Origin: Pseudomonas rhizophila
Lineage (GTDB): Bacteria > Pseudomonadota > Gammaproteobacteria > Pseudomonadales > Pseudomonadaceae
Direction of reading: 5' to 3'
Assembly (NCBI RefSeq): GCF_003033885.1
Contig: NZ_CP024081.1
Location: 5,577,178-5,641,177, forward strand
DNA: 64,000 nucleotides
The number at the start of each line of letters is the position of its first letter. Within the stretch, counting starts at the first letter, position 1. The notes under the pieces were generated by a model, which ran no database searches, was not told the origin of the DNA, and was given only the letters and a program-made list of their open reading frames with translations. This document shows positions 17,318 through 26,339 of this stretch, piece by piece. The translations under genes were made by a program, and so were the position numbers.

Positions 17318-19597
17318 ATGCTCAATACGCTGCGCAAGATCGTCCAGGAAGTTAACTCCGCCAAGGATCTCAAGGCGGCGTTGGGGATTATTGTATTGCG
17401 CGTCAAAGAGGCCATGGGCAGCCAAGTCTGCTCGGTCTATCTGCTGGACCCCGAGACCAACCGTTTTGTGCTGATGGCCACCGAGGGCTTGAACAAGCGC
17501 TCGATCGGCAAGGTCAGCATGGCGCCCAATGAAGGTCTGGTCGGCTTGGTCGGCACGCGCGAAGAACCGCTGAACCTCGAAAATGCCGCGGATCACCCGC
17601 GCTATCGTTATTTTGCCGAGACCGGCGAAGAACGCTACGCCTCGTTCCTCGGGGCGCCGATCATCCACCACCGCCGTGTCGTCGGCGTGTTGGTCATCCA
17701 GCAGAAGGAGCGTCGCCAGTTCGACGAAGGTGAAGAAGCCTTCCTCGTGACCATGAGCGCGCAATTGGCCGGGGTTATCGCCCACGCCGAAGCCACCGGG
17801 TCGATCAGCGGCCTGGGCCGCCAGGGCAAGGGCATCCAGGAAGCCAAGTTCGTCGGCGTGCCAGGTTCACCCGGCGCGGCAGTGGGTACGGCGGTGGTCA
17901 TGTTGCCGCCCGCCGACCTCGACGTAGTGCCGGACAAGACCATCGTCGACATCCCCGCCGAATTGGGCCTGTTCAAGACGGCCATCGAGGGCGTACGGGC
18001 CGACATGCGCGCCCTGTCGGCGAAACTGGCGACGCAGCTGCGCCCCGAAGAGCGCGCGCTGTTCGACGTTTACCTGATGATGCTCGACGACGCCTCCCTG
18101 GGCAGCGAGGTCACCACGGTCATCAAGACCGGTCAGTGGGCCCAGGGCGCGTTGCGCCAGGTGGTGACCGACCACGTCAACCGTTTCGAACTGATGGACG
18201 ACGCCTACCTGCGCGAGCGTGCCTCCGACGTCAAGGACCTCGGTCGCCGGCTGCTGGCCTACTTGCAACAGGAACGCCAGCAGACCCTGGTCTATCCCGA
18301 TAACACCATCCTGATCAGCGAAGAACTGACCCCGGCCATGCTCGGCGAGGTGCCGGAAGGCAAGCTCGCGGGGCTGGTCTCGGTATTGGGTTCGGGCAAC
18401 TCCCACGTCGCGATCCTGGCCCGCGCCATGGGCATTCCGACGGTCATGGGCGTGGTGGACCTGCCGTATTCAAAGGTCGACGGCATCCAGATGATCGTCG
18501 ATGGCTACCACGGCGAGGTCTACACCAACCCCACCGAATTGCTGCGCAAGCAGTTTGCCGATGTGGTGGAGGAAGAAAAGCAACTGTCCCTGGGCCTGGA
18601 TGCGCTGCGGGACCTGCCTTGCGTGACGCTCGACGGCCACCGCATGCCGCTGTGGGTCAACACCGGGCTGCTGGCCGATGTTGCCCGGGCGCAGAAGCGC
18701 GGCGCCGAGGGTGTGGGCCTGTACCGCACTGAAGTGCCCTTCATGATCAACCAGCGCTTCCCCAGCGAAAAGGAACAGCTGGCGATCTATCGCGAACAGT
18801 TGGCCGCTTTCCATCCGCAACCGGTGACCATGCGCAGCCTGGACATCGGCGGGGACAAATCCCTGTCCTACTTCCCCATCAAGGAAGACAACCCCTTCCT
18901 TGGCTGGCGCGGGATACGCGTGACGCTCGACCATCCGGAAATCTTCCTGGTCCAGGCCCGCGCCATGCTCAAGGCCAGCGAGGGTCTGAACAACCTGCGC
19001 ATCCTGTTGCCGATGATTTCCGGCACCCATGAGCTGGAAGAAGCCTTGCACCTGATCCACCGGGCGTGGGGCGAAGTGCGCGACGAAGGCACCGACGTGC
19101 CGATGCCGCCGGTGGGGGTGATGATCGAGATTCCGGCGGCGGTGTACCAGACCAAGGAACTGGCGCGCCAGGTTGACTTCCTGTCGGTCGGTTCCAACGA
19201 CCTGACCCAGTATTTGCTGGCCGTGGACCGCAACAACCCGCGGGTCGCCGACCTGTACGACTATCTGCACCCAGCGGTGCTGCAAGCCCTGCAGAATGTG
19301 GTCCGCGACGCCCATGCCGAAGGCAAGCCAGTGAGTATCTGCGGTGAAATGGCCGGGGACCCGGCGGCGGCGGTGCTGCTGATGGCGATGGGCTTTGACA
19401 GCCTGTCGATGAACGCCACCAACCTGCCGAAAGTGAAATGGATGCTGCGTCAGATCAACCTCAGCAAGGCCCAGGAACTGCTGGCCGAAGTGATGACGAT
19501 CGATAATCCGCAGGTGATCCACAGCTCCTTGCAACTGGCGCTGAAGAACCTTGGGTTGGCGCGGATGATCAATCCGGCTTCGAACAAGACGCTCTGA
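17318..19597 (+). CDS. ptsP: Phosphoenolpyruvate-protein phosphotransferase, PtsP (EI-Ntr)
   Basis: 759 residues. An N-terminal GAF domain (residues about 1-160, MLNTLRKIVQEVNSAKDLKA) is followed by an EI-type phosphotransferase. The phosphorylated histidine is in GSGNSHVAILARAMGIPTVMG, near residue 367, and the PEP-binding C-terminal half ends with the ICGEMAGDP cysteine near 675. It takes phosphate from PEP and passes it to NPr and EIIA-Ntr, a regulatory phosphorelay sensing nitrogen and energy state. It sits behind rppH and a REP pair follows. Confidence 0.96.
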   Translation: MLNTLRKIVQEVNSAKDLKAALGIIVLRVKEAMGSQVCSVYLLDPETNRFVLMATEGLNKRSIGKVSMAPNEGLVGLVGTREEPLNLENAADHPRYRYFAETGEERYASFLGAPIIHHRRVVGVLVIQQKERRQFDEGEEAFLVTMSAQLAGVIAHAEATGSISGLGRQGKGIQEAKFVGVPGSPGAAVGTAVVMLPPADLDVVPDKTIVDIPAELGLFKTAIEGVRADMRALSAKLATQLRPEERALFDVYLMMLDDASLGSEVTTVIKTGQWAQGALRQVVTDHVNRFELMDDAYLRERASDVKDLGRRLLAYLQQERQQTLVYPDNTILISEELTPAMLGEVPEGKLAGLVSVLGSGNSHVAILARAMGIPTVMGVVDLPYSKVDGIQMIVDGYHGEVYTNPTELLRKQFADVVEEEKQLSLGLDALRDLPCVTLDGHRMPLWVNTGLLADVARAQKRGAEGVGLYRTEVPFMINQRFPSEKEQLAIYREQLAAFHPQPVTMRSLDIGGDKSLSYFPIKEDNPFLGWRGIRVTLDHPEIFLVQARAMLKASEGLNNLRILLPMISGTHELEEALHLIHRAWGEVRDEGTDVPMPPVGVMIEIPAAVYQTKELARQVDFLSVGSNDLTQYLLAVDRNNPRVADLYDYLHPAVLQALQNVVRDAHAEGKPVSICGEMAGDPAAAVLLMAMGFDSLSMNATNLPKVKWMLRQINLSKAQELLAEVMTIDNPQVIHSSLQLALKNLGLARMINPASNKTL

Positions 19598-19611
19598 ATC
19601 TTTAGCGACCT

Positions 19612-19707
19612 CATCGCGAGCAAGCTCGCTCCCACAGGGGATCTCGGTTGTTCACAACGTTTGTGTTCACTGAAGATCTACTGTGGGAGCGAGCCTGCTC
19701 GCGAAGG
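19612..19707. repeat. REP pair between convergent genes
   Basis: ATCGCGAGCAAGCTCGCTCC and GTGGGAGCGAGCCTGCTCGC, about 50 bases apart, in the gap between ptsP and the convergent NRDE gene. Confidence 0.85.
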
Positions 19708-19727
19708 GGCCGGCACAAGCACCACAA

Positions 19728-20474
19728 CTAAACCCTGACCTCCACCTCCCCCAAATGCCCCCCAAGCGGCCCATAACTGCGCTCGACCAGATGCCGCGTC
19801 CCATCGGCATGGACAATCAGCGCCGTACTCGCTCGCGTCCCGTAAGCAGGGCTGGCGATGAACACACTCGACAACAGCGTCTCGGTCGCCAGCCCTACGC
19901 CGGTGTCCGGCAGTTCGGCTACCGGGGCCGGCTGCGGGTCGTTCAGCAGCGCCAACAAGGCCTGGGGCTGCGGGTCGTCCAGTACCTCGACCAGCGCCGC
20001 CCGGGCCTTGAGCAGCTTGGGCCATGGCGTGTTCAGCCCGGCGTTCGACAAACCGTAGACACCCTCGGCCAGTCGCTGTGGCCGGGCATCGCGGGCATTG
20101 TGGTGCCACAGTTCGGTGCCATCGCCCAACAGCAAGTTGAACCCGCCGTACTCACCGGCACGGGGCACCACTTCGCTCAAATAATCGGCAATTGAAAGAT
20201 TTCCGCTCAAAAATCGCGCCACCAGTTCACCACGGGACTTGAAGCCGGGCGGCTGGGCCGGGTCGCGAATGTTGGTCAGGGCAGCGAAGCGGCCATCGGC
20301 GCCGACGCCAAGCCAGGTCCCCCCGGCTTCCAGATCGCGGCCGGCATGGACATCAGGGGCGTCAGGCCATTGCCCCAGGGGCAAGGTCGGGCGCGCGTAG
20401 AACTCATCGCGGTTGGCCGCCACGATCAGCGGCCGGGCGTGGCCGGGGCGCCAGGCAAATACGATCAGGCACAT
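19728..20474 (-). CDS. NRDE (TANGO2-like) family protein
   Basis: 248 residues. It begins MCLIVFAWRPGHARPLIVAANRDE in two parts, with the invariant Cys2 and the NRDE motif that names the family (near residue 20). Other hallmarks are AGGTWLGVGADGRFAALTN and VYGLSNAGLNTPWPK; the fold resembles Ntn hydrolases with Cys2 as the N-terminal nucleophile after methionine removal. The reaction in bacteria is not known; eukaryotic TANGO2 has been linked to haem and lipid handling. It diverges from the TauE-family gene. Confidence 0.9.
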   Translation of the reverse strand: MCLIVFAWRPGHARPLIVAANRDEFYARPTLPLGQWPDAPDVHAGRDLEAGGTWLGVGADGRFAALTNIRDPAQPPGFKSRGELVARFLSGNLSIADYLSEVVPRAGEYGGFNLLLGDGTELWHHNARDARPQRLAEGVYGLSNAGLNTPWPKLLKARAALVEVLDDPQPQALLALLNDPQPAPVAELPDTGVGLATETLLSSVFIASPAYGTRASTALIVHADGTRHLVERSYGPLGGHLGEVEVRV

Positions 20475-20626
20475 CAGATAGTCCCATTAAAAATAAAGCC
20501 GAGCACAGCTGTTGTGGGTTCCACTCTACCCAGACATCGCCCCGGCATCCATCGCCTTGAGTGGAGCCCAAGGCCATGGATCCGTTACCATGCCGCTCTT
20601 GTTTCTAGGATGGGCGAGGGACGCTG

Positions 20627-21409
20627 GTGGAATTTGTGCTCTATCTGCTGCTCGGCGCCTGTGCCGGCGTGCTGGCCGGACTGTTCGGCGTGGGTGGCGG
20701 GATCATCATCGTCCCGGTGCTGGTATTCAGTTTTACCTTGCAGGGCTTCGACCCACTGGTGTTGACGCACCTGGCGGTCGGCACGTCCCTGGCATCGATC
20801 ATCTTCACTTCGGTCAATGCCGTGCGCGAGCATCAGCGCAAAGGCGCGGTGCGCTGGCCGATTTTTGCCTGGATGACCGTTGGAATCCTGATCGGTGCCG
20901 GTTTCGGAGCCGTCACTGCCGAAGCGATTTCCGGTCCGAACCTGCAAAAAATCATCGGCGTGTTCGCCCTGATTGTCGCCGTACAACTGGGCCTGGACTT
21001 GAGGCCCAAGGCCAGCCGCACAGTTCCGGGCAAGGTCGGGTTGACGGTGGCGGGGACGGTGATCGGCTGGGCCTCGGCGATTTTCGGCATCGGCGGCGGC
21101 TCGCTGACCGTGCCGTTCCTGACCTGGCGCAGCGTGCCGATGCAACAGGCGGTGGCGACGTCATCGGCCTGCGGTTTGCCGATTGCCCTGGTCAGTGCAT
21201 TAAGTTTCATGATTCTGGGCTGGCAAGAGCCGCGGCTGCCGGCTCATAGTCTCGGTTTTGTTTATTTGCCGGCGCTACTGGGCATTGCCCTGACGAGCAT
21301 GGTCTTCGCCCGCTTCGGCGCGCGACTGGCCCATCGCCTGTCACCGCGCTTGCTCAAACGGCTGTTCGCCGCTTTGCTGTTCAGCGTGGGCTTGAGTTTT
21401 CTGCTCTGA
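20627..21409 (+). CDS. TauE/SafE family sulfite or anion exporter
   Basis: 260 residues, assuming the GTG at 20627 (MEFVLYLLLGACAGVLAGLF), which has GAGG upstream. It has about eight membrane helices in two halves, each with the family's glycine-rich motif (AGLFGVGGGIIIVP and ASAIFGIGGGSLTVP). Such proteins export sulfite, sulfoacetate or other small anions. The substrate is not predictable here, and the neighbours (lgt, thyA) are housekeeping genes with which it commonly clusters in Pseudomonas. The start codon is less certain than the frame. Confidence 0.9.
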   Translation: MEFVLYLLLGACAGVLAGLFGVGGGIIIVPVLVFSFTLQGFDPLVLTHLAVGTSLASIIFTSVNAVREHQRKGAVRWPIFAWMTVGILIGAGFGAVTAEAISGPNLQKIIGVFALIVAVQLGLDLRPKASRTVPGKVGLTVAGTVIGWASAIFGIGGGSLTVPFLTWRSVPMQQAVATSSACGLPIALVSALSFMILGWQEPRLPAHSLGFVYLPALLGIALTSMVFARFGARLAHRLSPRLLKRLFAALLFSVGLSFLL

Positions 21410-21477
21410 CGCAATCCTGGCTTAATCCCGAGGTGGCAGCGTCGCCCGGATATTTTTGACGTTTACGAGGAATATCA

Positions 21478-22287
21478 ATGCTGCCTTACCCGCAGATCGA
21501 TCCGGTGGCCCTGGCCATCGGCCCGCTGAAAATCCACTGGTACGGCCTGATGTACCTGATCGGCATCGGCGGTGCCTGGTTGCTGGCGTCGCGCCGGCTC
21601 AACCGCTTCGATCCGACCTGGAACAAGGAAAAGCTCTCGGACCTGGTGTTCTGGCTATCCATGGGCGTGATCGTTGGCGGACGCCTGGGTTACGTCTTGT
21701 TCTACGACCTGAGCGCGTACCTGGCCAATCCGACGCTGATCTTCGAAGTCTGGAAGGGCGGCATGTCGTTCCACGGCGGGTTCATCGGCGTGATGCTGGC
21801 AGCGCTGTGGTTCGGTAAACGCAACAACAAATCGTTTTTCGAGCTGATGGACTTCGTCGCGCCAATGGTGCCGATTGGCCTGGGGGCCGGGCGCATCGGA
21901 AACTTCATCAACGCCGAATTGTGGGGCAAGGCCACCGACGTGCCATGGGCGATGGTCTTCCCGCCGTTCAGCGACCCGGCGCAGCTGCCCCGTCATCCTT
22001 CGCAGCTGTACCAGTTCGCGCTCGAAGGCGTGGCACTGTTTGCCATCCTGTGGCTGTTCTCGCGCAAGCCACGGCCGACCATGGCCGTGTCGGGCATGTT
22101 CGCGCTGTTCTACGGGATCTTCCGTTTCATCGTTGAATTCGTCCGCGTACCAGACGCCCAACTCGGCTATCTGGCGTGGAACTGGCTGACCATGGGCCAG
22201 TTGCTGTGCCTGCCAATGATCATTGGTGGCCTGGCGCTGATCTGGCTGGCCTATCATCGTGCGCCGGCTGCGGCGGCCAAGATTTAA
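21478..22287 (+). CDS. lgt: Prolipoprotein diacylglyceryl transferase
   Basis: 269 residues, multi-pass inner membrane enzyme that attaches diacylglycerol from phosphatidylglycerol to the lipobox cysteine of prolipoproteins. The Lgt signature is [17 protein letters not shown] (near residue 138), and the HGGFIGVM histidine and [16 protein letters not shown]-terminal region are present. GAGGAAT precedes the ATG. It lies 68 bases after the TauE gene and 48 before thyA, the usual lgt-thyA order. Confidence 0.97.
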   Translation: MLPYPQIDPVALAIGPLKIHWYGLMYLIGIGGAWLLASRRLNRFDPTWNKEKLSDLVFWLSMGVIVGGRLGYVLFYDLSAYLANPTLIFEVWKGGMSFHGGFIGVMLAALWFGKRNNKSFFELMDFVAPMVPIGLGAGRIGNFINAELWGKATDVPWAMVFPPFSDPAQLPRHPSQLYQFALEGVALFAILWLFSRKPRPTMAVSGMFALFYGIFRFIVEFVRVPDAQLGYLAWNWLTMGQLLCLPMIIGGLALIWLAYHRAPAAAAKI

Positions 22288-22291
22288 ATTC

Positions 22292-22318
22292 GAACCCCGG
22301 GGCGCTGGCCCCGGGTTC
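22292..22318 (+). other. GC-rich hairpin between lgt and thyA
   Basis: GAACCCCGGGG and CCCCGGGTTC pair around a short loop with one bulged C. No T-run follows, so it is more likely a stabilising or translation-modulating hairpin in a shared lgt-thyA transcript than a terminator. Confidence 0.45.
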
Positions 22319-22335
22319 AAGGACACAGGTAACCC

Positions 22336-23307
22336 ATGAAGCAATATCTCGATCTGGTGGCCCACGTCATCAAGAACGGCACCAAGCAAGCCAACCGCAC
22401 GGGTGTAAACACCATCAGCTTTCCCGGCGCCATGTTGCGCTATGACCTGAAGGACGGATTCCCGGCCATCACCACGCGCAAAATGGCCTTCAAGTCAGCC
22501 ATCGGTGAGATGTGCGGTTTCCTCCGTGGGGTCAACAACGCCGCCGAATTCCGTGCCCTGGGCTGCAAGGTCTGGGATCAGAACGCCAACGAAAACGCCC
22601 AATGGCTGGCCAACCCGTTTCGCCAGGGCGAAGATGACCTGGGTGAGATCTATGGTGTGCAATGGCGCAAGTGGCCAGCCTACAAGCAGATCCCGTTGAG
22701 CAACCCGGCCGCCATCGAGCAAACCCTGGCCCAGGGCTACCGACAAATCGCCGAGGGCGAAGAAAACGGTCAGGCCTACGTGGTGCTGTACAAAGCCATC
22801 GATCAGGTGCGCCAGTGCGTCGACACCATCATCAAGGACCCGGGCAGCCGACGGATCCTGTTCCACGGCTGGAACTGCGCCCAGCTCGATGAAATGGCCC
22901 TGCCGCCCTGCCATTTGCTCTACCAGTTCCACCCGAATGTCGAGACCAAGGAAATCTCCCTGACCCTCTACATCCGTTCCAACGACCTGGGCCTGGGCAC
23001 ACCGTTCAACCTCACCGAAGGCGCCGCGCTGCTGAGCCTGATCGGTCGCCTGACCGGCTACACGCCACGCTGGTTCACCTATTTCATCGGCGACGCCCAC
23101 GTCTACGAAAACCACCTGGACATGCTCAACGAGCAGCTCAAGCGCGAGCCGTTCCCGATGCCCAAACTGGTGATTTCCGAGCGCGTGCCGGAGTTCGCCA
23201 AGACCGGTGTGTACCAGCCTGAGTGGCTGGAGCTAGTAGAGCCGAGCGACTTCTCCCTCGAGGGCTACCAGCACCACGCGCCGATGACGGCGCCGATGGC
23301 GGTCTAA
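22336..23307 (+). CDS. thyA: Thymidylate synthase
   Basis: 323 residues. It makes dTMP from dUMP with methylenetetrahydrofolate. The catalytic cysteine is in [11 protein letters not shown] (near residue 192), with the phosphate-binding arginines in [13 protein letters not shown] and the dUMP-binding [13 protein letters not shown]. The length exceeds the 264 residues of the E. coli enzyme because of an insertion around [20 protein letters not shown]; this longer form is common in pseudomonads. It follows lgt and is followed by a REP pair. Confidence 0.97.
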   Translation: MKQYLDLVAHVIKNGTKQANRTGVNTISFPGAMLRYDLKDGFPAITTRKMAFKSAIGEMCGFLRGVNNAAEFRALGCKVWDQNANENAQWLANPFRQGEDDLGEIYGVQWRKWPAYKQIPLSNPAAIEQTLAQGYRQIAEGEENGQAYVVLYKAIDQVRQCVDTIIKDPGSRRILFHGWNCAQLDEMALPPCHLLYQFHPNVETKEISLTLYIRSNDLGLGTPFNLTEGAALLSLIGRLTGYTPRWFTYFIGDAHVYENHLDMLNEQLKREPFPMPKLVISERVPEFAKTGVYQPEWLELVEPSDFSLEGYQHHAPMTAPMAV

Positions 23308-23325
23308 GCCACACCACCTCTCCCC

Positions 23326-23416
23326 CTGTGGGAGCGAGCCTGCTCGCGATAGCGTCTTCACATGCGAAATCCATGTGACTGACACTGCGCTATCGCGAGC
23401 AGGCTCGCTCCCACAT
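23326..23416. repeat. REP pair between convergent genes
   Basis: GTGGGAGCGAGCCTGCTCGC and TATCGCGAGCAGGCTCGCTC in inverted orientation between thyA and cadR. Confidence 0.85.
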
Positions 23417-23442
23417 TGGATCTTCATATGTTCAAGATCGGC

Positions 23443-23889
23443 TCAATGCCCATGACTCCTGCCCACATGTGAATGCTCCACCTCCGGCGCCACCGCGCCA
23501 CTCACTTCCAGGCGCTGCAAAATCCCGCATTGATCCGGGTCCGGCCCTTCGCCACAACGATGGCGCAGGTCGATCAGTTGTGTCTGCAAGGCCAGCAGAC
23601 CGTCGATGCGCGCCTTGACGTGGTGGATGTGTTCGTCGATCAGCGCGTTGACGTTTTCGCACTGGTCCTGAGGGCTGTCGCGCAGGGCCAGGAGGCTGCG
23701 GATTTCTTCCAGGGTCATGTCCAGGGTGCGGCAGTTGCGGATGAACGTCAGCCGCTCGGCATGAGCCTGGGTGTAGACCCGATAATTACCATCGCTGCGG
23801 GCCGGCTCCGGCAGCAAGCCTTCGCGCTCGTAGTAGCGAATGGTTTCGACCTGGCAGTAGGTGATTTTTGCCAGTTCGCCGATCTTCAT
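23443..23889 (-). CDS. cadR: Cd(II)/Pb(II)-responsive MerR-family regulator
   Basis: 148 residues from the ATG at 23889 (MKIGELAKITYCQVETIRYY); the longer frame upstream reads into cadA. It has the MerR helix-turn-helix at residues 1-70, a dimerisation coiled coil, and metal-site cysteines at TYCQVE, RNCRTLD, QDQCENV and the C-terminal HRCGEGPDPDQCG. The C-terminus is histidine-rich (VEHSHVGRSHGH), as in Pseudomonas CadR. On binding Cd or Pb it should twist the cadA promoter to activate it. The operator lies in the 86-base gap to cadA. Confidence 0.94.
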   Translation of the reverse strand: MKIGELAKITYCQVETIRYYEREGLLPEPARSDGNYRVYTQAHAERLTFIRNCRTLDMTLEEIRSLLALRDSPQDQCENVNALIDEHIHHVKARIDGLLALQTQLIDLRHRCGEGPDPDQCGILQRLEVSGAVAPEVEHSHVGRSHGH

Positions 23890-23912
23890 GACGTTGCCTC
23901 CAAAACAGGTGC

Positions 23913-23943
23913 TTGACCCTATAGTGGCTACAGGGTCTTTACT
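23913..23943 (+). promoter_or_regulatory. MerR-type cadA promoter and CadR operator
   Basis: A -35 like TTGACC (23913-23918) and a -10 like TTTACT (23938-23943) are 19 bases apart, the long spacing of MerR-controlled promoters. The spacer holds an ACCCTATAG...CTACAGGGT dyad (23916-23936). Confidence 0.8.
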
Positions 23944-23975
23944 GTGCAACAGGCACTTTTCACGGACGTAACCCG

Positions 23976-26195
23976 ATGAGCGATTCCATTCACACCCACA
24001 AGCCCAACCACGGCCATGACCACGGGCATTCCTGCTGCTCAGCCAAAGCGGCACCGTCGGTGGTCAAGCTCGGCAAGGCCCCGACGGACGGCGCTCGGCT
24101 GAGCAGTTTTCGCATCCAGGCCATGGACTGCCCCACCGAACAGACGCTGATCCAGAACAAGCTCGGCAAACTTGCAGGCGTGCAACAACTGGAATTCAAC
24201 CTGATCAATCGCGTGCTGGGCGTGACTCACGACTTGCCCAACGACTCGCCGATCATTGATGCGATCCAGTCCCTGGGCATGCAGGCCGAGCCGTTGGCCC
24301 CGGGCCAGGAAAAAGAAACCAGCGAATTGCCCGCCCCGGCTAAGCCCTGGTGGCCGCTGGCGCTGTCGGGTGTCACCGCACTGGGTGCCGAGGTGATCCA
24401 CTTCACCAGCGCCGCGCCGGAGTGGGTGGTCGCGCTAATGGCGTTGGTGTCGATCCTCAGCGGCGGTCTCGGTACCTACAAGAAGGGCTGGATCGCTCTG
24501 AAAAACCGCAACCTGAACATCAATGCACTGATGAGCATCGCGGTGACCGGTGCGGTGCTGATCGGCCAATGGCCGGAAGCGGCGATGGTGATGTTCCTGT
24601 TCACGGTGGCTGAATTGATCGAGGCCAAGTCCCTGGACCGGGCGCGCAACGCCATCAGCGGCCTGATGCAGATGGCCCCGGAACAGGCCACCGTGCAACA
24701 GGCCGATGGCACCTGGCAGGTGCAAGCGGTCAAGACCATCAACCTCGGTGCACGGGTGCGGGTTCGTCCAGGCGAACGGGTGGGTCTGGACGGGGACGTC
24801 GTCGCCGGTCGCTCTACCATCGACCAGGCGCCCATTACCGGCGAGAGCCTGCCGGTGGAAAAAACCGTGGGCGACAAGGTTTTCGCCGGCACCATCAACC
24901 AGGCCGGCGAACTGGAGTACACCGTGACCGCCGCAGCCGACCACTCCACCCTGGCGCGAATCATCCACGCCGTGGAACAGGCCCAGGGCTCCCGCGCCCC
25001 GACCCAGCGCTTCGTCGATCAGTTCTCGAAAATCTACACCCCGGCGGTGTTCGCCCTGGCGTTGGCCGTGGCGGTGATCCCGCCGCTATTCATGGGGGCG
25101 ACCTGGTTCGACTGGATCTACCGGGCGCTGGTGTTACTGGTGGTGGCCTGCCCGTGTGCGCTGGTGATTTCCACCCCGGTGACCATTGTCAGCGGCCTCG
25201 CCGCAGCGGCGCGCAAAGGCATTCTGATCAAGGGCGGCGTGTATCTGGAGGGTGGCCACAAGCTCGACTATCTGGCCCTGGACAAGACCGGCACGATCAC
25301 CCATGGCAAGCCGGTGCAGACCGACTACGTTCCACTCGACCCGACAGTGGAAGCGACGGCACCCGCTTTGGCCGCCAGTCTTGCCGCCCGTTCCGACCAT
25401 CCGGTCTCCCACGCAATCGCCAACGCAGTTGTGGATAAACAGCAGGCGCCGCACGCTGTGGATAACTTTGCAGCGCTGCCGGGACGCGGGGTACGCGGCG
25501 ATATCAACGGCCAGACCTATCATTTGGGCAATCACCGTCTGGTGGAAGACCTGGGCCTGTGCTCTGCCGAGCTGGAAGAGAAGCTCTTCGCCCTGGAAAA
25601 ACAAGGCAAGTCCGTGGTGCTGTTGCTCGACCACTCAGGCCCCTTGGCGCTGTTTGCCGTCGCCGACACGGTGAAGGACTCCAGCCGCGAAGCCATCCAG
25701 CAACTGCATGAGCTGGGTATCAAGACCCTGATGCTCACCGGCGACAACGCCCATACCGCCGAAGCGATTGCCGCCCAGGTGGGCATGGATCAGGCCCGAG
25801 GCGATCTGTTGCCAGGCGACAAACTGCAAGCCATCGAGGATCTGTATGCCTTGGGTCACCGGGTCGGCATGGTGGGCGACGGCATCAACGACGCCCCTGC
25901 CCTGGCGCGCTCGGAGATCGGCTTCGCCATGGCGGCGGCGGGCACCGACACCGCCATTGAGACCGCCGATGTCGCCCTGATGGACGATGACTTGCGCAAG
26001 ATCCCGGCGTTCATCCGCCTGTCGCGGCAGACTTCGAGCATCCTGAAACAGAACATCGCTTTGGCGCTGGTCATCAAGGCGATCTTTCTGGGATTCACCT
26101 TTGCCGGGTTTGCCACCATGTGGATGGCGGTGTTTGCCGACATGGGGGTGAGTTTGCTGGTGGTGTTCAATGGGTTGCGGTTGTTGCGTAAATAG
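23976..26195 (+). CDS. cadA: Cd/Zn/Pb-translocating P-type ATPase
   Basis: 739 residues. A histidine-rich N-terminus (HGHDHGHSCC) leads to a heavy-metal-associated domain with MDCPTEQTLI. The membrane part carries the translocation motif VACPCALVIS. The actuator motif is TGESLPVEK, phosphorylation is at DKTGTITHGKP, and the hinge is VGDGINDAPALARSEIG. It pumps divalent soft metals from the cytosol to the periplasm. It is controlled by the divergent cadR. A CadA-type rather than CopA-type assignment rests on the CPC-plus-HGH architecture and the cadR neighbour. Confidence 0.95.
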   Translation: MSDSIHTHKPNHGHDHGHSCCSAKAAPSVVKLGKAPTDGARLSSFRIQAMDCPTEQTLIQNKLGKLAGVQQLEFNLINRVLGVTHDLPNDSPIIDAIQSLGMQAEPLAPGQEKETSELPAPAKPWWPLALSGVTALGAEVIHFTSAAPEWVVALMALVSILSGGLGTYKKGWIALKNRNLNINALMSIAVTGAVLIGQWPEAAMVMFLFTVAELIEAKSLDRARNAISGLMQMAPEQATVQQADGTWQVQAVKTINLGARVRVRPGERVGLDGDVVAGRSTIDQAPITGESLPVEKTVGDKVFAGTINQAGELEYTVTAAADHSTLARIIHAVEQAQGSRAPTQRFVDQFSKIYTPAVFALALAVAVIPPLFMGATWFDWIYRALVLLVVACPCALVISTPVTIVSGLAAAARKGILIKGGVYLEGGHKLDYLALDKTGTITHGKPVQTDYVPLDPTVEATAPALAASLAARSDHPVSHAIANAVVDKQQAPHAVDNFAALPGRGVRGDINGQTYHLGNHRLVEDLGLCSAELEEKLFALEKQGKSVVLLLDHSGPLALFAVADTVKDSSREAIQQLHELGIKTLMLTGDNAHTAEAIAAQVGMDQARGDLLPGDKLQAIEDLYALGHRVGMVGDGINDAPALARSEIGFAMAAAGTDTAIETADVALMDDDLRKIPAFIRLSRQTSSILKQNIALALVIKAIFLGFTFAGFATMWMAVFADMGVSLLVVFNGLRLLRK

Positions 26196-26212
26196 AGGTG
26201 ATGAGGCACCCG

Positions 26213-26304
26213 CATCGCGAGCAGGCTCGCTCCCACAGTAGATCTCAGCGGCCACACGTGGTGTACAACCGAGACCCAATGTGGGAGCGAGCCTGCTCGC
26301 GATG
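26213..26304. repeat. REP pair between convergent genes
   Basis: ATCGCGAGCAGGCTCGCTCC and GTGGGAGCGAGCCTGCTCGC, about 50 bases apart, between cadA and the convergent triC-like gene. Confidence 0.85.
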
Positions 26305-26339
26305 GGGCTGCACCGCAGCCCCAATGATTCACCGCCTGT